A stretch of 64,000 nucleotides of DNA from Tricholoma matsutake (GCA_026075535.2 AP026548.1:8246001-8310000); one strand, 5' to 3'; positions 30,420-42,389 are shown, counted from the first letter of the stretch. Program-made: numbers and translations. Notes: generated by a model from the sequence alone, not told the origin.

Positions 30420-33400
30420 AACTTTTTCATAAGTCTCAATACTGTGTTCAGGTGAGGGAGGGATGTCTACGAGGAGGAAGCAGAGGATTTGCCCAAAGAA
30501 ATCTTTCAGTTCAAATTCTGGTGTCCAATTTTGTTGGCAAGTATATTGGTCAATAGCAAGTTGATACTGAAACACGAATAGTTAAATATTGTGGTCCAAA
30601 TAGTTTGATAGAATCTATACCTGGACAAATGACATGTCTCGACTGTCAGATTTGAGGGGATTTAGTTCACGTGTATGCATTGTATCTCCACCCCCAAGTT
30701 GTTGTGCTCGACCGTACTGAACAAAACGGGTGTTCCATGGAATAAGCTTGTGAATGACTGCTGCAGACTTGTCAAATGAGTGGCCAATGTTGCAGTAAGT
30801 GTCTTCCACAAGGATAAGGGAAGGGTCACTGTGGATTGCTTTGGTGGAGTGAGGATAAATGTTGGATCTGGTACATAACAATAAGCATGCATATTCATCA
30901 ACATATGAAGGGCTCACATGAAGGAAGGCAGACATCATTGTCATGAGATGTAGGTGGTTTGAGTTGCAGTTTTTCATGTAAGTGTTATGTGTGTCAGCTG
31001 CGCTTGGGAGGTAACGTACTTGTTGATGCTTGCATAGGGGAACCGTCAGCTTCTGATGTTGCACAGGATCTCACCACAGTGGCGCTCCATCATAAATGCC
31101 CAATACACCCAAACTGGGCCCATAGCTCTGATGGTCAGAGCAATATGTAGCAGAGCATGAACTGTGAGTGGGCAACACGCGACACAGTTGGGCATATGTT
31201 GATAGTAAATTCTGTTGACTTGTTAGATGGCATCTCACAGAGAAAGAAGCTTGTACCGTTCATACTCCTTGACCCACTCCTGGAAACCTCTCTCAAGGTC
31301 ATCAATTTGATCTTGGGTAATTTCAAATTCGAGACAAAGTGTAAGAAGTCAAACCAACTGAACGAAGTGTTTGTAATATCATTCATTGATAAACCGGTCA
31401 TTAAGAAGAGTAGGGGTGAGATACAATGTCCAGATTGAATGGGTTTCAGCTGTCATCTGTGATTTCTCTGCTGCAATATCTGGAACCCTAGATCCAAATG
31501 TGGCAGGGATAGTTTTCCCCATGTCAAGGGTGGCTGCCCCAATTGCTTGCCACACCTTTGGCGCCAGAACGTACCCTTCATCATCGTGGTCAAGGTCCTT
31601 AAAATTTCCAGTCCAAAGAAGAATGAGGTTGGGGATGAGGTTGGTCCAAATAAGATGCATGAAGTCATAGGGGAATGAGACGGGAAAAGAGAGGGAGCTC
31701 AAGGCACTGAGCAGGGGCAGACCCTTGATGCCATACTCAGTTGCAAGTTCATCTGATGTTGCATTGGTCAGGGCAGACTGAACTTCCTGAGCCTGCTCCA
31801 TAAACGATGTGTGGTTTCATAGAGGAAGTGCAGTTGCATCATATCAGTGTTGTGAGTCAGGAAAATTTTCACAGTGTAGTGGAACATAATGCATTGTCAC
31901 CCGTGATGATGGAATATGAATTCCTTGGATCTCACACATGTGGCATGGGGAACAACCATTATGACCCTTCATGTGCATGATCATCGATACTGCGGAGATG
32001 TCGCCAAAGACGACGATTAGATATGCATGAAGAAGGAAAACAGTCATTGTAATGGCATCAAACGCAGAGACACCAAGCTCCAGCTGTAAAAGTTTCTGGA
32101 CTAGTGGCCAAAGGAATGAATCTAAATCACCAGGCTTCTTTGGTCCAGAAATTACACCAACTGAAATGATATTCTTCTTCAGAAATTGCTCTTCGGGAGG
32201 GAGATTGTAGTTGAATAGGATGATCGGCCATGCAGTTTTGGTATGGTGCTTGAAAGGACTGAAGCCATCAGTGGACAAACCAAGTGCGATATCATGAGGG
32301 TCAGAGAAGAACCAATCCGGAAGCTCCTCGCCACCAATAGTGATAAATGACTCCCAAAGTAGGGAGTAATGAGTGCCATCGAAAATATCTGTCACTTTTG
32401 TGGGGTTGTGTTGGTGACTAGCTCTGTATTGCATCTTTCTTGCATAGGGGGAATTCGAGACCATTGCACAGAGGTGCAGAATAATTGGTAAGTACTGAAA
32501 ATACACCTGAGGTGTTGTCCCATCAGCTTTATATCGATCAGTGTTGCACTTTGGGCATTTCAGCAAGGTTTCATATGGGCCAGTGTAGCAGATGCATGAG
32601 GATGGGCAACAATCATAACACACAGGCTGGAAACCTGAGAGGGACTGGATACATTTCTCGGTGTTCTTCAATGTGTCTATCAAAGCTTGGGGGAAGGCAA
32701 AGCAAAGTTTGTTGAATGTCTTATCCATGAGGCCATCTCAAGCATGAAGGAGGTACAAGTCACTCTCATCCAGAAGTTTATCATCTATGAAGGCATCAGC
32801 CAGCAGTACAGTAATAAATATAATGACAGACCTAATTTTGAGGCTTCTTTTAAGAAACCTTCACCCAGAAGGTCCCATACTGAAACTCCTTGTCCTGGCT
32901 CTGCACCCAGCATCACATATTCATCATCCTGCTCAAAACTATCTGGAAACTCTTCTTCATCACTAAGTTCCTGCTCCCCCTCTTCCTCTTCCTCATCACT
33001 CTCCTCCTTGTCAAGTATAGACTGCCAAACATGATTAGTTCCCCACTGCTGTTGCCCAACCCAATCAACATAATCTGCGATGCGATACGACTGCCATAAC
33101 TTGGACAGGCCATAGTTGTCATGGCTTCCAGCAGCATTGGCATGAGTTGGCGTAGCAAGTTGGGTGGTATCGTGGTCAACCCCTGATGGTCCTGCCTCAC
33201 CCATGGGGAAATCTCCAACGTCTGGATAAATTTGCAGTGGGCTACCTTGAACGTATCGGTATGGGACATTGTCAGGCACTGGGCTTGCCAATTCCCCAAT
33301 GGGGGGAGGGCTGTTGGCAGATGCAGGCCTTGAAGCAATGGCTCATTGAAGAGGGCTGAGGCATCCAACCAGCTCTTGTTTTGCAGGTTGGTGAGAAGAC

Positions 33401-33630
33401 TTCCGTCAAGGCTGAGAACCCTGGCCACAACTGTGTACCAATGATCGGCTCTGTGAAAGGAAACTTGAGGCAAGGAATAGTGGACCTTGTCCATTCAGAT
33501 GACATGATTCTGTCCTTTGAGTGACTAGTTTGTTGCAACCGCATGAACAGAGACATTTAACTATGGCAGGTCGATGGATATAGTAGTTGAGAACATGGTT
33601 GGCATTTATATATTGTAATGGTATCAATGC
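30420..33630 (-). pseudogene. Tnp2 transposase of a CACTA/EnSpm element, degenerate
   Basis: From about 33590 an N-terminal Cys motif (CLCSCGCNKLV) is followed by an acidic linker (EESDEEEEEGEQELSDEEE) and SVWDLLGEGFLKEASKL. The Tnp2 core follows: CYDCCPSSCICYTG, LKCPKCNTDRY, VTDIFDGTHYSLL, WFFSDPHDIALGLSTDGF, AWPIILFNYNLPPEEQF, FGDISAVSMIMHMKGHNG and CSPCHMC (32728-31844). Then come FPYDFMHLIWTNLIPNLILL (31660) and IPATFGSRVPDIA. The C-terminal part VYWAFMMERHCG near 31090 and a last piece near 30500 are in shifted frames with several stops. Family members are about 1000 residues, and the length here fits. It is not functional. Confidence 0.9.
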
Positions 33631-33639
33631 GTTCCAAGG

Positions 33640-34200
33640 GGAAGAACAGGGTTGCTATGATCTGGAAATTGAATTAAGGTCTGAGCAGTGAGGAAGGGTC
33701 TTTGCCTTCTGGATCCTTTGACAGAGGGTAACAACATCAGTATATTTTAAAAATTGATAATATATGGAAGGGACAAACAAGCAGAAGAAGTACTGCCACA
33801 GCCATAGTCCATGAGTTGATTGTGGCAGGAGCAATAGAGCTATCTGGAATGGGAGTGTGATTGTTGGGAACCTGCAATGGGGGTCAATGATACACAATAG
33901 AAGGCAGCATGATCTTACCAGGTTTCTGCCTATCAGTTGCCTTAGTTTTCTTCACGTATCTTTGGGATGGAGCTTCAGAGGCACTATTTGATAGCAGCAA
34001 AACTACTACTCAAAACATTTTACATGAATTTGAGATACGAAATCTATTGTAAGCACCTGTACAAATGTACAGGTAGCTGTAGCTCCCTTACAATGTTTCA
34101 TGAAGGCTCCACTGGCACACCAACTTCTCCTTGTCCTAGGATGGTGATCATGTCAGAAACCTTTGAACTATCATAAAGTACCCAAACTTACTAGCAATGC
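33640..34200. other. Spacer with no recognisable gene
   Basis: Between the Tnp2 start and the coatomer fragment the sequence is AT-rich and has only short unsupported frames. A short palindrome, ACCTGTACAAATGTACAGGT, lies at about 34056-34075. I see no CACTA terminal repeat in it. Confidence 0.5.
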
Positions 34201-34203
34201 TTG

Positions 34204-35010
34204 TTCTTAACCTTCCTCAAAGAGCTCCGGTTTCACGTCAGGATGTGCAAGAGATGCCACAATTTTAGGGCACTTCTTGCTGATGAGGTCTGCTTTCCAT
34301 GCATCTACAGCCTTTGATGCTTGGCTATTTGAAATCGTAATGAGGATTGTGTGGACAGATAATAAAGATACAAACCTTGGGGCATATGTGTGAGCAAACA
34401 ATTCACACACGCTTCTGTATCGCTGAGTGAGAAGCATGTCGTGAATGCCAATTATTCTGACCTTTCTTCTCTGTCGCATTTCCATATCACCGATGTTGTG
34501 CTGCTGGAATAAATAAAAACACCTACCAGCTTTCACGACGAACCCTTCACAGCCTTTCTGATCACCCATCGCCATCAGGAGTAGCATCCAGTTGCCTTCC
34601 CCCCTGAAACACTTGACAGATTGAAACCATCAAGCTTGGTGACAGATCATACTATCACCAAGGCAGTATCGAGGTCATTGAGTTGTAGGCCAACTCAAAC
34701 TTGTGGTCAGCATCAGTGGTTACTTGGATGGCAAGTTCTTTGAGGTCTGTAGTAGAGTTAGGTGCCCAACCCCCTCTATTTTTATTTCAGAGAAACATAC
34801 AGCTTTGTTGATCTTTTGGAAAGGTGGGAGAAGTTCAGCGACTGGCATCCATAGACAGCGGTTTGGTGACAGGGAGAGGAAGTAGCCATAGATGTGTAGA
34901 TCCTTGTCTGCAAGGAATACACGGTTGTAGGAGAGCATGTAACCAAGAAGGTAGGGGGCTACAGACATCTTTACATGAACATTGATGTACATGTGAATGT
35001 GGACCACTTA
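34204..35010 (-). pseudogene. Captured fragment of coatomer beta' subunit (COPB2/Sec27)
   Basis: Leftward from 35007 the translation reads YLLGYMLSYNRVFLADKDL then IYGYFLSLS, which matches the region of coatomer beta' just after its second propeller. The alpha-solenoid part continues in changing frames: ELLPPF.KDQ, LKELAIQVTTDADHKFELA, KGQNN, ACVNCL, FAHTYAP, SKAVDAWKADLISKKCPKI and PELFEEG at 34204. Short introns with GT-AG ends are still present (for example near 34400-34340 between TYAP and SKAVDAW), so the fragment came from genomic DNA, not mRNA. Frameshifts and stops show it is dead. The functional protein forms the COPI coat on Golgi vesicles. Capture by the neighbouring CACTA element is a reasonable inference. 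Confidence 0.75.
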
Positions 35011-35143
35011 CTAGTGTTCATAACCAACTGCCTATTGCATTTTGTTGGCAAACTTGAACGTTGTACTTATTCTATATTCTTAATATTTACTCTACTACTA
35101 ACTATCCACAGAGTCTTGAAGGCTTTGGTGGATAACGAATGAT

Positions 35144-35360
35144 GAAGGTGGTGGTTGGAGACAGAGTGGGAAGGCGTGTGAAAGTGTCAGACTTGCATGA
35201 GATGTTTGAGTTTCGGGTATCCTGGGCTTGCTAAATAAAACAAAGGCCAACTCTCTATTTAGCAAGCCCGGGATACCCGAAACTCAAACATCTTCTGCAA
35301 CATCAACAAACGTCTGATGCTTTCACATGCCTTCCCACTCTGTCTCCAACCACCACCTTC
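35144..35360. repeat. 217-bp near-perfect palindrome
   Basis: Outer arms GAAGGTGGTGGTTGG and CCAACCACCACCTTC continue inward through AGACAGAGTGGGAAGG, GTTTGAGTTTCGGGTATCC and GGCTTGCTAAATA. They meet around a loop of about 18 nt (AAACAAAGGCCAACTCTC). The arms are about 95-100 bp with a small asymmetric internal bulge. It codes for nothing obvious. It could be a fold-back element or yield a long RNA hairpin. No target duplication was found outside the arms. Confidence 0.85.
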
Positions 35361-35741
35361 CACCCCACATAAGTCCCATTTCTTTTGTTGTCAGTAGCAT
35401 AGAATATAAATTAAGTTATGGTGTTCAACAAAAGCCCATAAGAGTGTCAAAAGACACAAAAGTATGAATAGAATGTCGTAAGGGCAGACGCATTGGTGCT
35501 ATGGATAGATATTGAAGCCCTAGTCTCTTGCATACCATTTTTCTGAATGATAAGCTGATACTTTGTGATTCTATGCACAGACAAGAAGCTTTAATTGCCA
35601 GTATGAGCCAGGTACAAGAGGAAGTTATTCGGTTGTAGAACATGATGCTCATTCAATTCAGATCCCCAGATCTGTTTGCTGCTTTATTGATATTGAAGCT
35701 GGGGTGGATAATGGAAATAATTTGGAAAGTGAGAGCAGGGA

Positions 35742-37860
35742 ATGGGATCCCAGTTTGTTACTATTCTCTGGGATGGGCTATTGCTTCTCATGGACATAAA
35801 TCCAGACAACTTCATTGATGACAGGGTCCATAGCCTTGATCAGAGTGTTTCTCTGCAGCATGTCTCATGGAGGGATCTTCTCAATCAAGAGGAGGGACTG
35901 GGCGAATTTTTAACTGGGATTTTGGAATGCTCTTGCAGTGCAGCACAGCAGCATGCTCCCTCACCCAATGATAACAACACATCAATCAGTCATACCACTA
36001 CCCTCTTAGATGAAGTTGCGAGATCACCTGGGCCAGATGATTACCCATTGTGTAGGGTTTGCTGCAGGGTAGGTTGACTTTGTTGGCTCTGACAAAAACT
36101 TAAGCAATCGACCAGTTGGGCATGGAACAAGAGATTGTTTTCTTTCTTCTGAAAATTGTGGTGCCCCATCACCAGTTGCAATCTGTGTTTATGTGTAATT
36201 CCATTCATGGCTGGCTCTACTTAGAAATGACCATGAATGAAGACCTAGTTCAGCTTCTGTGACTTTCTCCTGGCATAGTTTGCTGCAATGTGGGAATCAT
36301 CTGGGAGCAGGTTGATTTTGTAGATTGGACGAAGGTTCTTAGTCAACATGATTCCACTACTAATAGCAATCTGGCTGTTGGGGACTGGGTGTGGGTGCTC
36401 AAAGGGACCTACAAAGGGGATGTAGGTTATGTGGCAGCAGTAGAGAACTGGGGGGGGCGTCACTCTTCTCTTAGTTCCTTGCCTGCCTGACCCCTGCCAT
36501 CCTTCCTCCTCTCTCTGGAAGAGAAAGTGTTTGCGTTCGACCACTAATTTATTTGAACCACTAGCTGCCAAGTGCAATTTTGGTATTGACCCTGTCTGGC
36601 AGGCACCCCACATTTACCACTTCAGCAGATACACATTTGAATATGGGCTTATCCTCAAGGCTTTTGACCTCCAGTAGGTCTCATCTACTTCTGTCCACAT
36701 TCCTACACAGCTGCTCTTTCTTTATCAGTCCACTGACCACCCTGCCCTTGCCACTTCTACATTTCCCCAACCCTTGGAATGGCATTTTGCAGAAGGTGAG
36801 GTCGTTTGTGTCTGTCCCTCACATCAGAAATGCCTCATCAAACCTGTTGGAGATAGTTTTGCAGAAGTAGATTTTCAGATGCAAGAGGGTATAGTGTGCA
36901 TTCCTTTGTCTGATTTACTCAAGTTTTTTCATCCTGGTGAATTTGTTGAAGTCATGGGCAGGCCATTCCAAGGACAGAGTGGATGGGTTGAAGGTGGCTG
37001 GGATAACATCATCCATGTAGCCATGGAAAATAGATCGGACGATGCTACTGAGGTTCACGATGTCAAGGTTGGCCCATTTTTTAACAGTTGGCACTTGAAC
37101 TAATGCTGGCTTTCAGAGCATTGAAGTTCATGTCAATTGCTTGAAAGCCGCTACTGTGCCTTTCTTACACATGCAGTCATCCTCTGGCTCAGAAAAATGA
37201 CTCTGGAATGACCCTATTCCCTGGATCGGGACAACCGTACTTGTATCAAAGCCAGGACATGCAATGAAGAGCTATCAAGGAATTGTCAAAACTGTCCTTT
37301 GCAAGCAACCGACAAAAAGTGGTCTCTGTCTTGTAGTGCAGCTCGCACATTTAGATCCCTCCTGCCCATATTAAATGGTGGTCCTCAATTATGACGATGT
37401 TGTAGAAGCCCAGTATGTGTATTGGGGTATCTCCCATGCATCCCTTCTGAATATATGACTGTTATAGGTTCAGATGTAAGCTATTCGACTTCATGAAGCC
37501 ACAAAGCAAGCTCTTCATTCCTCTTGAACGAGATCATATGGAAACCCAAATACTTCAATGCTCTGCTCCCTCAAGCTCAGGCAATGTGACTCCCATGCCT
37601 GATTGGTCTCCTTCATCGATGGCTGCTTAGAATCCTTCATCCCAGACTCCCATGCCCACTCCATCAACCCCTTCCTGGAATTCCCTGGCATCATTGAGGA
37701 CTAGCCCCAACCCAACTCCTGCAACAGCCATTTTGAGTTCTAGCATCTGTCCAGCCTTGCCACAACACCCACTTTTAGACTTGTGACTACTTGGTGTCCA
37801 GCTAAAAGTAATAACTAACAGTGGGGGCTTTGAGAACAAAGAGACTGCTGTAACTCTTGA
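35742..37860 (+). pseudogene. KOW-domain protein of transposon-rich mushrooms, broken
   Basis: Coding-like pieces in order: an N-terminal piece (35742-36077); VGDWVWVLKGTYKGDVGYV near 36380, a KOW motif as in Spt5; a linker with FEYGLILKAFDLQ; EWHFAEGEVVCVC (36770); and GEFVEVMGRPFQGQSGWVEG near 36940, a second KOW motif. WIGTTVLVSKPGHAMKSYQG near 37220, a third KOW-like segment, is followed by a decayed tail to about 37860. Frameshifts, short introns and stops interrupt it. KOW motifs bind RNA or proteins in transcription and translation factors. What this transposon-associated family does is not known to me. A similar motif recurs at 46210-46395. Confidence 0.65.
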
Positions 37861-37924
37861 ATTGGTGGCCGGATGACTAATTATTTGACATACAAGCTAC
37901 AAGACATCGTGATCGGTAGATCTG

Positions 37925-38256
37925 GTGATGATACTCGACCAGGAAACCCAAACAAAACCCACAATAAGGGCTCGAATGGTATAACACTAGTTAGAGGAAG
38001 GTTGCAAGGTGGTACTAAAAATCACCGCTGTAAACCAAGGGTATGAAAATGACTCTAGAGGGTGTGCAATGAAGTCTGATGAGGTTCGAAAGTATTTGAA
38101 GCGTTGCGATGACGTTTGAGAGAAATTCAATAATGATCGAAAGTGTACAAAACGCTGTGATAGCATTCAAGGGAATTTTAATGAAGTTTGGGAGTGTGTG
38201 AAGAATTGTAATGAAGTTCAAAGAGTGTGCGAAGAGGTCCGATGATGTTTGAAGAA
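37925..38256 (+). repeat. Dispersed repeat R, copy A, first part
   Basis: It begins GATGATACTCGACCAGGAAA, as copy B does at 46559, and continues into degenerate short tandem units of the type GAAGTTCGAAGAGGTGCGAT. The hAT-like element at 38257-45417 splits it, and the sequence resumes at 45418. No coding capacity is evident; open frames here are Leu/Ser-rich by-products of the repeat. Confidence 0.8.
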
Positions 38257-38499
38257 TAGGGTGTAGCATGGGTATGGGTAAACCCATGGTAAACAACCCA
38301 CAGGTTTGACAGGTATGGGTACGGTTGCCGAAATGCTGGACCTGTGACATACCATACCCGTTTTGGTGGTGTCACAGGTATTAATGGTTATTTAAGTCAC
38401 TGGCTGCAGAAGATGCCAGACATCAATCATCACAAGAAACAACAATGAAATCATCGTTTGTAAGTATTTTTACTTTCTTATTTCACAACTAACACTTTT

Positions 38500-39597
38500 T
38501 TTAGGTCCTACTCTGGTGATACAAAGCGCATGAAACAGGCTCAAATGATTTTTATTGTCGTTTGGGCCCCAGGTAAGTTGTTCTTTATTCATATCTTATT
38601 CATCTAACTTTATTCTCATTGTTTACAGGTTTTAACTCTCTTACAACAACATGACTACCATGACAATGACAATGACAATGACAACCACCACCACCACCAC
38701 AGCACCCCCAACCGCTGCAAATGGGGAGCAATGAGACAGGTCAACAACACCACTGGACAGGGATGGAGAAGGGGACAAATGATGACACGGGCAGTGAATG
38801 TGAAGACGATGATGGCGACGAAGAGCATGGTGATGAGGGAAACAAAAAAAGGCCCAAGAGACATTGGCATCTCTTGGGCCACAGGTAAGTTTTTCTTTCT
38901 TTTCATTTCCTTGTTACTAACCAAAATGATTTTAGGTATTTTGCTATTGACAACGATGACTGGCGCACCCTGACCCACCCCCAACCCCACCACTGCCACC
39001 AGCCCCTGCTCGTGGGGTGGTTAGGTGGTAGCAAGACCATATGCCCACAATATGCCCACAACAGCAGCACCCCCAACTACTGCCATGAGCAATCACTGCC
39101 ACCAGATGAATGAATGGTGGGAAGACAAACACAAATATGGGGATGGGACTGGGGTATGAGGACAAGGCCCAGGATCAAATGGTGTGTAGATACGTGTCGT
39201 TTGGGCCCCAGGTAAGTTTTTTCAGTTCCTTTCTTATTTTTCTTCATTTAACTAACTTCTGATTTCATTATCTACAGGTTTTGTCTCACAACAACACGAT
39301 GACCCCAGCCAACGTGCCTGCACCTACAGCCACCAAAACCACGATCACTGCAACACCTCAAACCACTGTCACGAGCAGCTGATTGCAGGGTGCACAGCAC
39401 AACCCAATGGCAAGGAGACAATGATGAGGAAGATGAACACGGTGATGAGGATGGGGATGAGATGGGGAGGGACTCGGATGAAGCATGGGCCCAAATGATG
39501 TGTATTGGGCCCCAGGTATATTTTTTATGTTCCTTTTCTTGTGTTTCTTGATTCAACTAACTTCTATTTTCATTCTCTACAGGGTTTATCTCGCATC
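38500..39597 (+). repeat. Four exon/intron-like modules in hAT-like copy 3
   Basis: Four introns of fungal type can be read on the plus strand: 38573-38628, 38885-38935, 39212-39277 and 39516-39582 (51-67 nt). Each has a GTAAGT or GTATAT donor, CTAAC 18-30 nt before the acceptor and a TAG or CAG acceptor. Three are preceded by GGGCCCCAG and followed by GGTTT. The phase is phase 1 in the frames I followed, so the intervening exons of about 230-320 bp could be added or lost without shifting frame. The exons are His/Pro/Thr-rich or Asp/Glu-rich, contain stops and show no known domain. The fourth exon continues after the Ty3 insertion at 44722. Confidence 0.7.
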
Positions 39598-39763
39598 TGT
39601 TAGGGCGACACCCACTATCTGCTAGCTAAGACCATGCAGGTTCTCTCTACAAGAAGGGGGTGGGATCCACGTGTGTGATGGGGGAATTGATGGTTTTGAT
39701 GCAAGGGGTTATTAATAGGTGAGTTTGTTGAGATAGGCCTTTCACACCAAAAACATAGGTACT

Positions 39764-40075
39764 GCTCCAATTCCTGATTCATTCTCTCTGTCTGCCCATC
39801 AGTCTGTGGGTGATATGCTGTAGATAATTTAGTTTGAATTCCCAATATGTTGTTTAGTTCTCGCATAAACGCGGAAGCAAATTGTGGTCCGCAATCAGAG
39901 ATAATAGTATCGGGTAACCCATGTAACCGCCATACCTGATTTAGATAGAGGCATGCCAAGCCCAATGATGAGGTTTCTGTAGTAGTAGTAGGAATAATAT
40001 TGACCACCTTTGTGAAGTGGTCGCATACTACGAATATTGCATCGTACCCTTTGTCAATCGTTCATCGTTCGTCAG
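39764..40075 (-). pseudogene. Ty3 integrase catalytic core fragment
   Basis: Leftward: KGYDAIFVVCDHFTKVVNII, HGLPDTIISDCGPQF with the second catalytic Asp, and LSTAYHPQTDGQTERMNQEL with the Glu, ending at EQYL where the LTR end begins. 40076-40435 between this and the second LTR end copy has no recognisable coding sequence. That stretch is richer in CpG than its surroundings. Confidence 0.88.
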
Positions 40076-40435
40076 GCACCTATTTTGACACTTTGGATCA
40101 ATAACCCTTCCAACAGTGCCTGATCTCGGAGATATCACTGAATTTGGCTTGTAACTAAAAAGTCGTCCGAATAGAGTAATGTAAATCATAACTAAACCAG
40201 ATCCAATCGGTTGTCTGGTTGCAGCTGTCCTAATGATGAGTGCTGCCTCTCGATCACTGGCGGTCGCAATGTAAGGCGAGGCCTGGCATCGGCTTACAAA
40301 AGAAAAGGTAGATTACATATATACAAGTACTTCTGGCTCATGCCGAAAGGATGAGTAATCAGATGTGGTGCAGTGAAACAATGATGTATGCGCAAGTAAG
40401 AGAAGGCCCACTGATATGGGAAGTTGTGTTCTTCT

Positions 40436-40605
40436 GTTAGGGTGACACCCACTATCTGCTAGCTAAGACTGTGCGGGTTCTCTCTACAAGAAGGGGGTGG
40501 GATCCGCGCGTGTGATGGGGGAATTGATGGTTTTGATGCAAGGGGTTATTAATAGGTGAGTTTGTTGAGATAGGCCTTTCACACCAAAAATGTAGGTGGA
40601 ATACC
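40436..40605 (+). repeat. Extra copy of the Ty3 LTR end
   Basis: This is about 95% identical to 39598-39763 in the same orientation (TGTTAGGG... through TTTCACACCAAAAA). Short inverted sequences AGTTGTGTTCTTC and GAGAACACAACT border it, marking an inversion or template-switch junction. The differences from the terminal copy are mostly C/T or G/A. Confidence 0.88.
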
Positions 40606-40639
40606 TAAGAGAACACAACTGGGGTCCCCTAGGCATATA

Positions 40640-41372
40640 TTTAGGGTTTATATACTACATATGTTTGTCAACTACCGACAAACTGACTGGCCCAAATGGT
40701 TGGCAATTGCCGAATTTTCCCACAATAACAAATTCCATTCAGCTACTCATATGTCACCCTTTTTCACAAATTATGGATATAATCCTCACATAGGAGTAGA
40801 ACCCAGAAGGGAAGTCAAAGTACAGTCGGTAGAAGACTTTGTATCTAAGATGCAAAAGGTACAAGAGGAAGCAGAGGCGGCATTGAAGAAAGCACGTGAT
40901 GACATGATGCGACATGCAGATCGTACTCGAGCACGCGCTCCAGAGTACAAAGTTGGTGACTTGGTATGGCTAAGTACCAAGGACCTGAATATTCCACGAC
41001 CTTCGAGGAAACTTACGGAAAAACAAGTTGGCCCATATGTGATCTCTAAAGTAATCTCGCCTAATGCAGTAGTGCTAAAATTACCCCGATCATTCAAGAT
41101 TGATCCCAAGATTAATGTATCCCGCCTATGCCCTTACTGCCCGCCCACTATTCCTGGCCAACAAACACCTCCGCAACCTCTGATAATAGTAGAAGGTGTT
41201 CCAGAATACATAGTTGAAGAAATTCTAGACTCACGTCTTCGACAGAACAAATTGGAGTTCTTAATAAAGTGGAAAAACTATACCAACAAAAATAATTTGT
41301 GGGAACCCAAAGAGAATTGTAAGCAAGCACATAACACAATCGCCCAATTCTTTAAATGTAGGACAATAATTT
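40640..41372 (+). pseudogene. Ty3 integrase C-terminus with chromodomain, inverted
   Basis: In the opposite orientation to the rest of the element: WPKWLAIAEFSHNN, TNYGYNP, a helical linker, YKVGDLVWLSTKDL, LTEKQVGPYVISKVI and a chromodomain (EYIVEEILDSRLRQNKLEF then LIKWKNYTNKNNLWEP). Chromodomains direct integration to marked histones. Joined to the core at 39764 it would complete the integrase (EQYL then FVNYRQTDW), so one inversion separates the two parts. Confidence 0.92.
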
Positions 41373-42276
41373 GTACTTTCCCAGTTTTCCAATCAATTTC
41401 GGGATTATGCTTCCGTAACCATGGACATCCTATTATTCGATTGGTTTTCCCAAGATTGCACACTTCAAATATGGCTCGCTCCTGATGCTCCTGATACTTT
41501 GACTCCGCCTGTTCCTGCCAATATTGCCGGTCAAGGCGCATTGCCCAATTATACCACTCGTCCAACTTCTCTGGCATAGAAGGTAGTCGGTAGATAGACT
41601 TGAATAAAGAGGGATTTAATCCTGCTTTCAAAAGCTCTACCAATGTGGCTTCTCCCATGTCCATTTGCGAAGCTTCTGCTTTGAACTGCAAAATAAATTC
41701 ATCCGCCGTTAAAGAACCTTGGCGCATGGTCTTTAATTTAGCATTGGCTGTCGCCTTTGGATTAGGGTCTCCAAACTGTGCCTCCAATCTCTCAAGAAAT
41801 TCCTTGAAGGTTGCAAATGGTTTATTTCCCATGGCAGTTTGATTAATAGCCTCGTTTCTCCAGAACTGTGCTTTCCCCCCCTGAATGTATGAGAGAGCAA
41901 ACATAATCCTAGACTCGGCTGTACAAAACTCAGGCTTCCTCCCATGGATGTATGATACTATAGAGCTGATGAAGGATTTTGTATTCTCCATGGTACCATC
42001 AAAGATTTGCGGGGGCGCATACTTAGGTAAGTGTGCTTTTCCATTTCTGGATTTCTCTGCCATGTCATCCTCCTGCGATATCCACTCCACCATCTCCTCC
42101 ATCTCATCATCTCTTTCTCCTATCGTCTCTGGCTGTACTTCTGCTTGTCTGGGCTGTGATGCTGCCAATACTGACACTAATTGTGACATTTGCGCTGTGA
42201 GCGCATCAATTTTTGCCTCTAGTGCTGGTATGGGAACAGGATTAGGACCGGGATTAGAAGTTGAAGGTTTGGACAT
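41365..42276 (-). pseudogene. Ty3 Gag fused to protease end
   Basis: The ATG at 42276 starts MSKPSTSNPGPN. A short coiled-coil-like ALEAKIDALTAQMSQLV is followed by a retrotransposon Gag region (IFDGTMENTKSFISSI, ALSYIQGGKAQFWRNEA, EFLERLEAQFGDPN, ELLKAGLNPSLF). The frame then jumps directly to IIGCPWLRKHNPEIDW, which in intact elements lies at the end of the protease, so the nucleocapsid and protease active site are deleted. At about 41365 it meets the integrase C-terminus head to head. Confidence 0.9.
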
Positions 42277-42389
42277 AATTGTAGAATCTGTGATGAATCA
42301 CTTCTTTGACAAATTCAAAATTTTTTCTTCGAGACCTCTCCAAACGTTTACGGGTCACATGATAAGGTTTGTCAAGGTTGAGCCTCGGG

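Noticed and set aside
28284..33630. A single complete KDZ or CACTA transposon
   Set aside because: KDZ accessory and Tnp2 proteins belong to different superfamilies. No matching terminal repeats or target duplications were found around either.
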